DNA of 64,000 bases, taken from the NCBI GenBank assembly GCA_000149265.1, contig CH002594.1:1-64000 (forward strand), in the 5' to 3' direction. Positions 53,901 through 64,000 of the stretch are shown here, in pieces. The notes beneath the pieces are model-generated. The model saw nothing but the letters and a program-made list of their open reading frames with translations, ran no database searches and was not told where the DNA came from. Within the stretch, counting starts at the first letter, position 1. Every line of letters begins with the position of its first letter. The position numbers and the translations under genes are program-made. The DNA is from Ciona savignyi (taxonomy: Eukaryota; Chordata; Ascidiacea; Phlebobranchia; Cionidae).

Positions 53901-56900
53901 ATTATCCTTTTTAATTGGCTAATAATGTCATGTCTTCAGGTCTATAAATTGTGTGTACCAGAAATGTTTTTAAATGAGAATATAAGAACAGTGGCCTTTC
54001 CTACTTTTAAAGGGTATTTTGTTGCAGGGAACATGGGTTGAAAGCCTTCGTCAGAGTTTCAGAGACATGAGGAGGCCACTTGTTAACAACGAAAGAGTAA
54101 GAATTATGAAAAGAAAATATGGCTTTGGAAAGTCACCAAAAGCTCCAGAGACAGTCTCAACAATAGAAAGTATTTCACCGGCAAAAAGACAAATTGTGGT
54201 TAGTGCAATAGCAATAGTATCCAGTTACCAGAGACATACTAAAATGACATTAAATATTTTTTCAGTAAAGCACACGCCAGTAGTTAGAAAAGGAACATCT
54301 TTAGGCCAAATTCATCTTAATATACCATTTTATACCTCAATACCTGTATATATTTTTTCAGAGTTATGATACAATAAATGAGGATCCTGAAAGCATTCAG
54401 TGCCACATAAGAAAGATTAAAGAAGAATGTGCTAAAGTGAACAAAGATTATGAAGTAATAGAGGACAGAATGAGAAGGTCATACATCGCCAGGCGACAAG
54501 AAGTCCAGAAAGCAAATGATATAGGAATCATTTTGGGAAATTATCCAGCACTAAAATTCGCTTATTTTGTAAGTTTGGTTGCAATCAATAGTGGCAGCTT
54601 GCTCAGTTGGAATTATTTTGCAGGTTTTAAATGAAGCAAATGCAATATTCAAAAGCGATGTCAAGGAAAATTTGATCGAGGCGCTAGACAAGTTCAAGAT
54701 AGTTAGATTAAAAGAGAAACTTATCAATTTTAACCTGGCTTCACCAGCAGTAACTGCCTATTGTAAAGGAAAGGGTGAGTCAAAATATTTCTTTTTTGTT
54801 TAGGGTTTACGATTTTTAAAATACTCAAGGCATAATCAATAATGTTTTTAATTTTAGCTTGGGTGGTGAAAGTTTTTGAACCTAATAAGGTACAGAGAAA
54901 TATTCTGTAAGCTGAAATTTTATCACATTATAGATATACCAATGATCTTGTCCCTTCTCCCACCAAGCGTTCAAGGAGAGTACATATTCTGATTACTTTC
55001 TTCATATATCTGTAAGTTTGGTTTTAGTTCCTGGTCTTCCGAAAATAAGAGACTAATAATGTCTTTTTTGCGAAGCATATATATACTAATTGAATTTTAG
55101 TGATTGATGGTTGTTTACAGTACTGACTTAACAGTTTTATACCAGAAATATTTAACGCTGATCGCCCATTAATATTTCAGGAAAAGGATTTAGAAGAAAA
55201 ACCAAAGCATCCCTACCCTGTCATGTTTCTTAAAGATAATCAACTAAAAATATTTGTTGAATATAAAGAATTGTGCAGCGCAAGTGATATGGAAGAGGGA
55301 CTCTGCCTTCTCATAAGTGTATTTTGGATTTTTGATATTGTGATACCAAAAAAAATCAGAAAAACAATACAGTTTATCTGCTGTCTGCTTGGGATACCCA
55401 TAGAACGAAGAATGATGTCGGTACAACGCATTATAAACTTGTTATAGTTGCATTGTTCATACTGCTTTTATTATGTACCAAAAATAAATTTCTTTAAGCT
55501 GTATTGTGACCATTCTCAAGGGTGGTTGTGATTGTGGAATCGCCATGCGTAAGGGTGGTTAAACGCCACCCCCCAGGGTGGTTTCTAAGGGCGGTAAAAG
55601 TGGTAAACACCACGCACAAAGGTGGTAAACCCCATTTACAGGGGTGGCATTGGATAAAAATGTAGGTGGACAAAACCCTATTTTAGGTGGAATTTACCAC
55701 CAACCTACCGGGTGGATACTGCCACGCTTTGCTGGGGTGTATGATTCCACCTGTGGGTGGAATTCCACAACCCATAGGTGGATTAGGTGGACCATGGTTT
55801 AAGGTGGCCGGAACTATAGTTTTCAGTTTACAGTGTGATAAACTGGATTTGGGGGGGAAATCTCATCTTGGTGTTTGTTCGCTTGTGGTTATAATTGTTG
55901 TTTGTACCCTCACTTGCAGTTAATCCGGGATTAACTGTGCTACAAACAAGCACTTGGGAAAACCCAGAAGACTTATCACATTATCAAATCACCTGCCCCT
56001 ACCATTGGGTTACCGGAGGTATTGCAGTGTGTTATTAAAAAGTTTGTGACTTTTTTAATCTATGCAAGGATTAAGAGTTTAATCTACGATGAGTTTCGAT
56101 TCTTCAAACCCTCGCCTGCGAACAGATCGCAAACGCTCTTACCGATTGAGGTAACGGTCTGGACTAAATACTTTCATAATAATAAACACATAGACTGTGC
56201 GGTTGTGTGGTCGGGTGGTTAACGCGACCGATGCATATACCAACTATCAAAAAACAGTCATAACAAAAGGCCCCTAATGGGATCGAACCTTATCCCGGTA
56301 TAAAATGACACTTTCTGCAGCTTCTGTCGTACATTTCGACTTGCGTGAACCCGGTGACGTATTGCTTCATGAACAAGAAGTTTCGAGAAGGTTTCCTCCG
56401 TGCTTTTATCTGTTGTTTGCCGAAGAGATGTGCATCTGCTGTCGAGAACCAGGTGAGGGTGGCACTGGGAATCTATTTTGTTTAAGAAAAGGAATTTTGT
56501 AATTTGGACGATACGATTCACCTGGCATCTATGTAATAAAAAATCAAACCATTATCCTCGTTATTCCTGTAGATGGATAACGAAGGAGCTGGCATAACAC
56601 ATATATTGTAGAATACTTCTGGCCAACCTTTGTGTTATTATAACTTTTCCAATATGTTAAACATGATGGAAACGATGGTACAGTTTTGTTTAACCCATTT
56701 AATCCACTGGGTTTAGGTGACGTTCGTAAACCGTCATACAAAAGACATAGCCATCTGGCTAGAGAATGTTTACAATATTCGGATTTAATTTGACTGTCCA
56801 ACGTGCTACCATAAGAGTTAAAGAATACTTGCGAGTGTGCTAGGTATATTATTTATGACGTACATTTAACTCCCCACGCTGCTTTTGGACTGACACCTAG

Positions 56901-57038
56901 TGTCTTACCTTCGTGTAGCAACCGTCGCACGCCAGCCCGATGGTGCAATCCGAGAACTCGCAGTCCATGTACCTGACATCCACACCACGGAACCAGCGAC
57001 GATCTTCAAACCGGAGTCGAACGGAAATGACCAAGTGA
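44931..57038 (+). CDS. Cholecystokinin/gastrin-type receptor (cionin receptor-like GPCR)
   Basis: Core exons: 45879-46155 (start may be upstream, to 45855), 46547-46662, 47760-47908, 48471-48598, 48660-48763, 48885-49058, 51164-51271, 56321-56452, 56919-57038 (TGA). All phases agree; 435 residues from ATG 45879. Class A features: TM1 GNILVL, TM2 LSLSDLLQ, TM3 ending LALAIERY, the CCK-receptor hallmark WQTKSHAYKVIA, TM5 with IPGSVMAVTYA, TM6 VLFFVCWTPLFMVNVWKAF, TM7 with NPVTY followed by CFMNKKFR, then CC for palmitoylation and a Ser/Arg tail. In CCK receptors this couples peptide binding to Gq signalling at the plasma membrane; in Ciona the ligand would be sulfated cionin. Exon 44931-45231 has three N-glycosylation sites (NAT, NET, NFT) and a GTAAGT donor. 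It is probably the N-terminal exon, but its phase does not match 45855/45879 directly. CioR1 versus CioR2 cannot be decided here. Confidence 0.88.
46762..47007. mobile_element. Short hAT-type element in a receptor intron, 246 bp
   Basis: Inverted ends CAGTGCTCCGCAACC and GGTTGCGGAGCACTG are perfect over 15 bases. Flanks GTCTAAAC and ATCTACAT agree at 5 of 8. It lies in the intron between receptor exons 46547-46662 and 47760-47908. Confidence 0.65.
48063..48217 (+). repeat. 31-bp minisatellite, about five copies, in a receptor intron
   Basis: Degenerate unit of GATGGACGCAACTGCACGCC type then ACCGTCCGTCT; successive units end CCGTCT, CAATCT, TTCGTCT, CCGTCT. It lies in the intron between receptor exons 47760-47908 and 48471-48598. 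A related single unit occurs near 49298. Confidence 0.75.
49059..51163 (+). other. Receptor intron
   Basis: Lies between exons 48885-49058 and 51164-51271. A few short open frames without splice or coding support; a G run at 50625. Confidence 0.7.
50625..50638 (+). repeat. G homopolymer run
   Basis: About 14 consecutive G in a receptor intron; length is likely uncertain in the assembly. Confidence 0.8.
53459..53558. other. Assembly gap (100 N)
   Basis: Lies inside the inverted-repeat element that carries the SAMD3-like gene; probably hides 5' exons of that gene. Confidence 1.
53795..55447 (+). CDS. SAMD3-like protein gene carried by a terminal-inverted-repeat element
   Basis: Exons 53795-53885, 54028-54198, 54362-54568, 54624-54774, 54858-54889, 55181-55447 (stop TAG), all phase-consistent; 5' exons are missing, probably at or before the N gap. 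About 306 residues are visible. Start region: FEYRSVCLTLVQKYPQLAD, then WVESLRQSFRDMRRPL, a basic coil, a long helical middle, and a C-terminal block around PYPVMFLKDNQLKIFVEYK and VFWIFDIVIPKKIRKTIQFI. This order (YP-L motif, basic RRPL region, C-terminal P.V..D....V..K.L block) resembles the multi-copy proteins named sterile alpha motif domain-containing protein 3-like in fish and invertebrates. That is from memory of the family, not a search. No catalytic motif was recognised. It lies inside an intron of the cionin receptor-like gene and inside the inverted-repeat element at 52385-55835. Confidence 0.6.
56196..56308 (+). mobile_element. Second-type tRNA-like SINE
   Basis: GTGTGGTCGGGTGGTTAACG, then TAATGGGATCGAACCTTATC and an A-rich end, directly upstream of the receptor TM7 exon at 56321. 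Other plus-strand copies: 6395-6515 / 26455-26570, 7185-7330 / 27360-27510, 9600-9702 / 29342-29440, 14300-14420, 43785-43880, 51282-51400. Reverse fragments are at 460-540, 20515-20595, 30838-30885 and 37928-37985. Confidence 0.65.
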
Positions 57039-57084
57039 CGCAACAACACGTCATAAGGGGAAGAGCCCTATACACGGAAACTAT

Positions 57085-57287
57085 AAAGAGGGAAAGCGGG
57101 AAGAAGGGAAGGATGGAAACTGCACACTAAAATGAAGAATATGACAATAGAGCCAATTTTAAACATGTGGTTGGGGTTAGGGTTAGTTCTGGGGTTGAGA
57201 TTGGTGTGTAAGCCAGGGTTTAAATTAGTTTCTGTAATTTTACTGTGCAGCTTCCATCCTTTCCTACTTCCCGCTTTCCCTCCTTTT
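57085..57287. mobile_element. MITE with about 50-bp inverted repeats beside the receptor's 3' end
   Basis: Left arm 57085-57132 (AGAGGGAAAGCGGGAAG) pairs with right arm 57238-57287 (CTTCCCGCTTTCCCTCC). The core contains TTGGGGTTAGGGTTAG and TCTGGGGTTGAGATT. Related sequence occurs at 32840-33075 and 39965-40210. It probably lies in or just after the receptor 3' UTR. Confidence 0.55.
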
Positions 57288-57837
57288 AGTGTTGCCCCGA
57301 GACACTGGATCTGTCACTTCATGAACTTTGCACTATAAACGCTTATTATACAGATGAACTTGTATTATTTTGCTATCACCAGCTTTCTTACCGCACTTGT
57401 TGTATTGTATATGATGCACTGTGGACGTTGTAATGTTTGTAAACTACAAGTCGTAATATCGTGTTCTGTGAGCTTATACTAGAGTTATGACGTAACCCAG
57501 GCTTCAACTCGATCAACAATTGAGTAACTTTCTCGAAAAGAGAAATGGGAAACACCCAACCAACTTTAAACAGTTACCCATTGTCGCCTCGTGTAGTCGG
57601 TTAGCTCAATCGTAACCCGTTAAATTGCCAGTTGAAAGATGGACCAAAGGGATAAATGAGTTGCACTAAAACGGAAGAAACGTCTTATTTATACACAACA
57701 CAATAGCTTCCCTCGGAAACCACAACTTAATTCGACGGTGACTTGTGTAAGAGTATCCACTTCCCAATTTTAGTATAAGAGCAAGGTATAAAACATGGTA
57801 TAAGCTTGTTTTCCATCCAAGCGACAAAACACATAGG

Positions 57838-58135
57838 AGGTTAGGATAGGATATTCATGTTTCGTCGTAAATGGGAAAACCAAGGGGGTTATCACACGGG
57901 CAATCGTCAGCATCACCTCCGCGCGGCCCATCGTCGGGTTACCGGAGCTATTGTAGTGTGTTGTATATGATAGACACTTTCCTTCGATTTGGTAGAACCC
58001 ATTAATCCGCTAGGTTCAGGCAATATCCGTAAAGTTCCATTGCCCAAGGACACAACCGACTAGCTAGCGACCGGTTTTGCACCTACAACCTTTCGGTTGA
58101 AAGGCGACGCACTTAACCGCTAGACCAACCGACCG
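57838..58135 (-). mobile_element. First-type SINE, reverse strand, nearly full length
   Basis: Starts TAGGATAGGATATTCATG (tail) and runs through GGGTTACCGGAGC to TTTCGGTTGAAAGGCGACG and the head. It lies between the receptor and Gemin5 genes. Confidence 0.75.
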
Positions 58136-58308
58136 GATATATCATACTCATATCCTTTGCTTCGTACCCCAGTGGGCTATGATGTGCATGTTGAGATGGA
58201 AAAACATATAAAGTGTTATCACACAGGCAATCGTGGTCAATGAGCTATTGTGGAGTGTTTGATTGAGAAGTTCCTTTATTATCAGGTCAAGCCATTAATC
58301 CACTAGGT

Positions 58309-58578
58309 CGGGGATGTCCAACCTGCGGCCCGCTAGTCATTTTCACTCCCAAGTAGTATTTTGACATTTGAATCTTAGCCCAATTAAAATGTATCAGTCC
58401 GCTTTTAGGGGCGTAGTAATAGCAAGTATGGGAGCAACAGAAATACAGGATTATACATTAATAGTTATAATTGTTGCTTTATGTACCAATTTTTCTTGAA
58501 ATTTAATAGGTTTTGCGGCCCATTGAATTATTTCAAGTGCCAATGCGGCCCACCACAATAAAAGGTTGGACATCCCTG
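58309..58578. mobile_element. Short hAT-type element inserted in a SINE, 270 bp
   Basis: Ends CGGGGATGTCCAACC and GGTTGGACATCCCTG. Flanks CACTAGGT and CGCTATGT match at 6 of 8. The surrounding reverse-strand SINE (58205-58300 continuing at 58587) is split at its AATCCACTGGGTTCAGG segment, so the hAT insertion is the younger event. Confidence 0.65.
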
Positions 58579-58819
58579 CGCTATGTGCAGGCAATGTTTA
58601 TTGAACAACTAACAGTGACTCCCTAGCGGTTGGTTTCGATGTCACCGTCATTTCGGCAGGTAAACGAAGAATATACGCAAATCGAATTTTATTTGGCGTC
58701 GAAGTAGCTATGGAACTTACAGATTCGTAAAAAAGGCAGTGGCAGAAATCAAAATTTATGTTGTCATACAAAGAAAATGTTTTTGAAAACAAAACCATTT
58801 TGCACAAGCCCCATAAAAC

Positions 58820-59324
58820 TCAAGGAACAGCATCATGTGAATTACTAAGTTTGTTTCCATGTTCATAATTAAAGTTTAACGATTCCAAACAAGTTTGAAG
58901 CACGGAGGTTATTTTGGGGGTGTTTTCGTTGCTTTTAAGTATTTTATCCGCATTTTGGAAAGAATTCTGGTAAATTTCTTTGGACTTTTGTTTTGAACTA
59001 CTTTGCCAATCACCGGATGTATTTTGATCCAACTTTTCTTTTGTTTCGGCGGATTCGACCAACACACAAAGCAAAAGGACGGAATAGACGACGGAAAACT
59101 AAAAAAATAAAGAATTTAGATGAGTGAGATCGAATATTCGGGGTTTCCCTGGTTAAAAATGCAAAAAGCGCTATTACATTTTCATTTGTCAGTTTTCCAT
59201 TGCACGGTGGGCGCTAAGTTATATAAATTTGGTAGTGTGATAACGCCTTCTAACGCATTCGTGAGCAAAGTTTATGTATCTAAAAATATAAAACAGGGAA
59301 CGACGGAAGACATAAGTATTTTAC

Positions 59325-59364
<40 letters not shown>

Positions 59365-62300
59365 TTGCGGTGATTACATATGAATGATAAAATATAGAAA
59401 TATAAAAGATATATGCAAGGTTTACAACATATTCAATGGGTTATGTCCAAACTGATTTGCTTGGTCGCTAGATAGTCGGTGGTGTCCTTAGGCAAGGCGC
59501 AGAACGGACACAACCGCACTCGCTCGAAAAAAAAACAGTTTATAAAAAATAAAATATCCCCTCTAACCTGATATATCATTTGCTTGGGTGTCAGCAAGGA
59601 TGATGACGTATCAGATGAAACAGAGAATTCGTTCAGTTGCTCGAGTAATGCAATATAATCCACGTTCTCACCCAGTATACTCGGGAGGGTTTTGTATAAG
59701 TCTGAAAAATATTTTGCTTTATTTCGTTTATGCTCCATAAAATATGATAATTAAATAAACACCAGCACATACTTAAACGACAGTCTTGATGAAATAATTA
59801 TAAAAAAAAACAAAGTGATGAAAAAAGGACAAAGTCGTACAGCTGCAGGATCGAAACCAACTGCTTTGCTTGTCGGTTGTCTGATTATTGCCCAGTGGAA
59901 TTAATGGGTTTTACTAAGTCAGTAGTATTTTTTTTTAAATACGTGTTGTAACGACCGTTCGTTCTGCCGTCTTTTGATCTGACGATTACCCGTGTGTTAA
60001 CCCCCCATGCGCCTTATAATCCCCGGGGACAGATACAACCAACCCACCCTCCTACCTCGGTTAGTTGCATCGTTGCACTCTGGTTCGGAGAAAGTACAAA
60101 CGAGGAAGTCATCCACGGTGGTGGAGATCTGATGAACGAGGTCTTCATGGACGAGCAGGATGATGCTGTGTATGGGGGGGTGGATTAGCTTGGTGGGTTG
60201 GTGGGTCGGCTGTCAGGTAGGTTCGAAACTTGTCGCTAGCTAGTCAGTTGTGTCCTTGAGCAAGGCACTTAGCGGATATTGCCTAAACCCAGTGGATAAA
60301 CGGATTTTACTTAAACTGTATAAAACGTAAACTTAAGATTGCCCGTGTGATAACGCCACTTGCGCTTTTGTACAGTTACGGGGAAATGCAGGAATATCAT
60401 ACACTTGGGAGTGGGACAATCAATTTTTTTAAATTGAGATAAAATTAACGACAACAAACCGATAAATCGTCATTTCCGGGCCGAACATATCAACAGCCTC
60501 CCCCCCTCCTTTCCACTTTCCCGTCCTCATGCACACCGAAGTGATGGCTTGTCGTGCGTATGCGTGCGACGACGTGCGGTCTTCTGCGGCAAGCGCTACG
60601 GCAGACGCGGCGAACAAGGACTGCAGCTCGTCCCTTCCGAGTGAGGATTTGTTTCCACATCGGGTCGCGAGGCTCTTGGCGGCCGTCACGTGGTCTCCGA
60701 TGGAAGCGAAGCACTTAGCGGCGAGTTCGTAGGATCCACCTGTTGGAACAGTTAGCTCATTTCTTAGTGTTGCCGGACCATAAGCCGGAAGGTTGAATGA
60801 CCGAAACCTGCCGCCAGCTACACGGTTGTGTTCTCTGACAAGGCATGTACAATTATTGCGTTTGACCATGTAAGTCCTACCGATTAGCTTGATGGGCGCG
60901 CGTCGCTTTTAGCGGTAGGGTTGTGGGTTTAAAACCAGCCACTGGCTAGATAGTTGTGTCCTTAGGAAAAGCATTTAGCCGATATTGTTTAAGCTAATTG
61001 TATTGATAAGCTAAATAATGCAAAACGCACAATCATCAAATTTCAACATGTAAGTCTTAAATGTTAGTAATTTTCCACACTCACCATATTGTAACTTCTT
61101 TGCCCAAACTCTGACGGTTTCCACCAATATCGGGTCGTCATCCGGTAATCGTGCTCGAGCAAGTGCGACTGCCTCCCGATAATGCTTGTTCTGACGTAAC
61201 AATACAATCGCTTCTTCCGTCTAAACATAATTTTAACATCAATATATGTAAGCGCAATGGCTATAGGGCTGTGCAGTGATAAGTTTTACTATAAATTTAT
61301 CAGTTTTGCCCTCGTATTAAGATATACATAATATTTCCGCGTTCTTCCCCGACTGGTTACTCAAGTGGATTAGTGGGTCGTATTTCAAACAAAGGTATTT
61401 AGGATCGAAACTGGTTCTTAAAAAGTCTGGCTTCTCATTGGGCAAGGCATTTAACAGACATTGCCTGCAATCAGTGGATTATTAAGCTGTACTAAATTAA
61501 AAAGGAACGTGTGAATCATATACAACACACTGCAATATCTCCGGTAACCCGACGATGGGCGTGATGTGATCTGACAATTGCCCGTGTGTTAACTCCCTTG
61601 GTTTTCCCATTCACGAGGATAAACATGAATATCCCCCACCTTGTCACACGCCAACAGGTATTGTGATGCGTGAATGAAGCAGCCATCATTGGTCAGTTGC
61701 TGCACGAAGGCTTCAGCGGCTTTCCGCCAGACCTCGTACCCGGCCATGGGGGCCAACGATACCAGCTGGTCGGTCAGATCGTTGTTTTCGATCGCTGAAT
61801 CAATCATCGCTGAAGGGGGAGTGAAGCAGGGATTATTTCATCTCCAGTATGTACGGGTTTGGGAAAATTTAAAACAGAATAATTAAAATAAAAAGAAATG
61901 CATTAACCAGCCATGTGGTTTGTGTCATTTTGGATTTTATTAAAAAATATTTCTGTTTTCTGTAAGTTATTAAAAGCAGATCATATCTGTTGGACCATTA
62001 GTCAAAAGTGGCACATATGGAGTGTTAAATGTACCCCTTTTATTTATTCCCTGGGTTGGGAAAGAGGAGGTTGTTTTATCAAGTTACTGAAATCTTGAAT
62101 AATATTTTTACAAATTTTACTCAGTTAATTATAGGTTTAATTGGGTCTGACATTCTTTAAACACGATTCGGTAGGTCTTAAATCAAATGAATGCGTGGTG
62201 TGCACTCACCCCCAACATCACCCTTCCACAGCTTGAGCATGTAGCTGCAGTTGAAGTAATTTGTTTCCTGGAGATGAATTTCCTCCTGGTGGAACATTCT

Positions 62301-63942
62301 GTGTGGGACACGCAATGTATGGGGGGTTGTTGTTAAACTATATATTTAATATAATGAAATACATCGTCATTTGCACCACCACTGTGGTAGACCATTCATG
62401 TTGGTCCCAATACTGGGATCGAAACCAGCCGCTAGCTAGTCGGTTGTTTCCTTGGGCAAGGCGCTTCACGTACACTGCCTGAACACAATGGAATAACGGG
62501 TTCTATAAATCTGAAGAAACGCGTGAATCATACACAACACCCCATGCAATAGGTTAACCTGACAGTGGGCGCGAGGTGATCTGACGATTACCCTCGTGAC
62601 ACGTGTTGCAATAGTGTCTCGATTTGGATAAATTAGGAATTCTTTTAATTTATACCATCTAACATTTCCATACAAAGGGGTCGAAAAACAATTTAAACCT
62701 CGTTTTTGCACAGGCTCATCTACATGTACGGCCGTGTGACCAAAACGGTTAAGTAAACGATACATCTCATACAAAAAACGTACTTGGGATAAGCTCATTA
62801 TGGGCTCGAAAAGCATGGGAAAAAAATAAAAAAATTAATAAAACAGATGTGTGGCCGAATGGTTAATGTGACTGAACCATATACCGACTTACCTACAAAA
62901 ACGGTCTTAGCAACGAATCCATTACGGGTTCAAAACTCGGTAAAAAAACAAGCAAAAAACCACCACACCTGTATGCGGCCGATCGGTCGGAGTAAAACCC
63001 CATGTTGACATTGGATGGGTCGCACACATTCACCCGGTGGTTCCCTGGGTCGGCTCTGTGTTTGGCGATGTCGATGCAATCGTGTTGTTGATGGATCTTC
63101 TTACGATTGTCCTGGAGGGTGGTTGATGGGGGTTGAGGAGGATTATACTGGTCGCTAGCTAGTCGGTTGTGTCCATGGGCAAGGCACTTAACGGACATTG
63201 CCCGAACCCAGCGGATTAAATGGTTCTACCAAATTAAAGGAACTTTAAATCATATAAAAAACACTGTAATAGCTCCGGTAATTCCTATCCATTCATGGGG
63301 ATAAACATGAATATCTTTCTATTCTATATTAGAACATAAAGATATTCGTGCTGCAAACGTTTTAATGATGTTGATTTTTCCGATATAGACAAAACGTGAC
63401 TGAAAATCGTTCACTATAATTATTGATAATAAAACAGCAGAAACGATAAAAGCAATAAAACTGGCGCAATTTATGATGGATAATAAAATATAATAAAGAA
63501 ATATATATTTGTGATGGTAAAAGAATGAACATGCTGCTGGTTATTGTCATGGTTCAATTTGTAACTTGTACAGAAAGAATCCTGGGAAGAAATTAGAATT
63601 TTCCAAGTAAAGAAGGATAATACTCGGAGGAGATTGGGGGCTTCCCCAATTCCAACGCCCTTCTCCACTGGGTAATGAAGATGAGCCCAACTCTTTCCAC
63701 CCACCCTCTTATTCACAAATGACGATAAGGACCCCCAACTGGGTGATGCTGAACCCCACACACTCACCAGGGTGACAGAGAGGGGGAAGAGATTCTTGAT
63801 TTGCCTCCTCTTCCCATTCGACCCACTCTCACGCTCCGTTGCTTCCTGGACCCGCTTCTCCGAGAGCCCCGCTAGAACCTCCTCCACAGCCCCGGCATCG
63901 TACCCCTCCGAGGGGGGTTCCCCTTGTACCCCCGCGCCATCT
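58820..63942 (-). CDS. GEMIN5: Gemin5, C-terminal half (5' part beyond window)
   Basis: Exons in coding order: 63768-63942, 62969-63111, 62210-62298, 61641-61810, 61085-61220, about 60460-60739, 60056-60165, 59568-59701, 58820-59098 (stop). Phases agree throughout; about 504 residues. Gemin5 binds the snRNA Sm site through N-terminal WD40 repeats (not in the window) and delivers snRNA to the SMN complex. Present here is the TPR-like dimerisation region: RQIKNLFPLS, MGFYSDRSAAYR, LKLWKGD, LTDQLVSLAPMAGYEVW, then VLLRQNKHYREAVALARAR and GSYELAAKCFASIGD, and further on TPKQMIYQFSVVYSVLLL, matching the order of vertebrate Gemin5. The donor of the 60739 exon is uncertain (GTTTGT at 60459, or one slightly upstream; both phase 2). 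The protein ends soon after, without the long C-terminal RNA-binding part of human Gemin5, so further exons may exist. Nearly every intron holds an antisense SINE. Confidence 0.88.
59327..59361 (+). repeat. (TA)n microsatellite
   Basis: About 16 TA units in the Gemin5 intron between exons 59568-59701 and 58820-59098. Confidence 0.9.
60185..63325 (+). mobile_element. Cluster of SINE copies in Gemin5 introns
   Basis: First-type copies at about 60185-60375, 60890-61000, 61355-61630, 62395-62595 and 63145-63325; second-type copies at 62722-62820 and 62848-62945. All are on the plus strand, antisense to Gemin5. Recognised by CGCTAGCTAGTCGGTTGTG, GGCAAGGCACTTA and, for the second type, TGTGGCCGAATGGTTAA. 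Gemin5 exons lie between them. Confidence 0.7.
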
Positions 63943-64000
63943 CTGTGATAACAACATGGGTTGGTGGTTGGATGTGGGGTGAACAATCTACTCACGTGGG

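Larger units (their letters stand above)
52385..55835. mobile_element. TIR element with GGTGG subterminal arrays carrying a SAMD3-like gene
   Basis: Terminal inverted repeats CACTGTAAACTG (52385-52396) and CAGTTTACAGTG (55824-55835), flanked by TG on both sides (2-bp duplication). Just inside the left end (52399-52640) and the right end (55510-55810) are dense degenerate repeats of GGTGGAAT / GGTGGTTA type, many followed closely by the complement (TTCCACC). CACTG ends, a 2-bp duplication and subterminal repeat arrays are typical of animal EnSpm/CACTA transposons. The span includes a 100-N gap, so the real length is unknown. No transposase was recognised. Confidence 0.65.

Noticed and set aside
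57160-57200. Interstitial telomere array
   Set aside because: Only two or three TTAGGG-like units within a MITE core.
58820-59098. A secreted protein with a signal peptide (FSVVYSVLLLCVLVESAET)
   Set aside because: The hydrophobic stretch continues in phase from the preceding exon and matches the Gemin5 helical region after TPKQMIYQ.
62722-62945. Functional tRNA genes
   Set aside because: Only box-A/box-B-like segments of a SINE are present; no complete cloverleaf was found.

Overview
The window looks like a tunicate genome, most likely Ciona intestinalis/robusta. The reasons are compact multi-exon genes with short introns, dozens of copies of a tRNA-like SINE ending in TATCC-type repeats, very high sequence difference between two otherwise allelic copies of one region, and a CCK/gastrin-type receptor of the kind that binds cionin. 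The species call is inference. Three runs of exactly 100 N (13890-13989, 34358-34457, 53459-53558) divide it into four contigs.

Layout. Contig 1 (1-13889) and the start of contig 3 (34458-41466) together match contig 2 (20056-34357). I read them as two haplotypes (A = contig 1 + contig 3, B = contig 2) placed one after the other, not as a real tandem duplication. Each carries, left to right: a 13-exon minus-strand gene for a proline-rich protein with EF-hand-like motifs (complete in B, first nine exons in A), a plus-strand TMEM272-like four-pass membrane protein, and minus-strand PDZD11. Haplotype A has a non-coding LTR retrotransposon array between TMEM272-like and PDZD11; haplotype B keeps the empty site. 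The left part of contig 2 (13990-20055) holds the 3' half of the EF-hand-like gene, with a small plus-strand coiled-coil/membrane protein gene nested in one of its introns.

Contig 3 beyond 41467 and contig 4 hold one complete rhodopsin-family receptor gene (plus strand, about 44.9-57.0 kb) of the cholecystokinin/cionin receptor type. Its second-last intron contains a 3.45-kb element with terminal inverted repeats, subterminal GGTGG-type arrays and its own multi-exon gene for a SAMD3-like protein. This is the most unusual object in the window. The right end (58.8-63.9 kb, minus strand) carries nine exons for the C-terminal half of Gemin5, the snRNA-binding subunit of the SMN complex.

Intergenic and intronic sequence is mostly mobile DNA: two tRNA-like SINE families, short hAT-type elements with 8-bp duplications, an 892-bp Mutator-type element with a perfect 9-bp duplication, the LTR array, and several tandem repeats. 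The genes do not form a functional pathway. No CRISPR arrays, rRNA genes or intact tRNA genes were seen.
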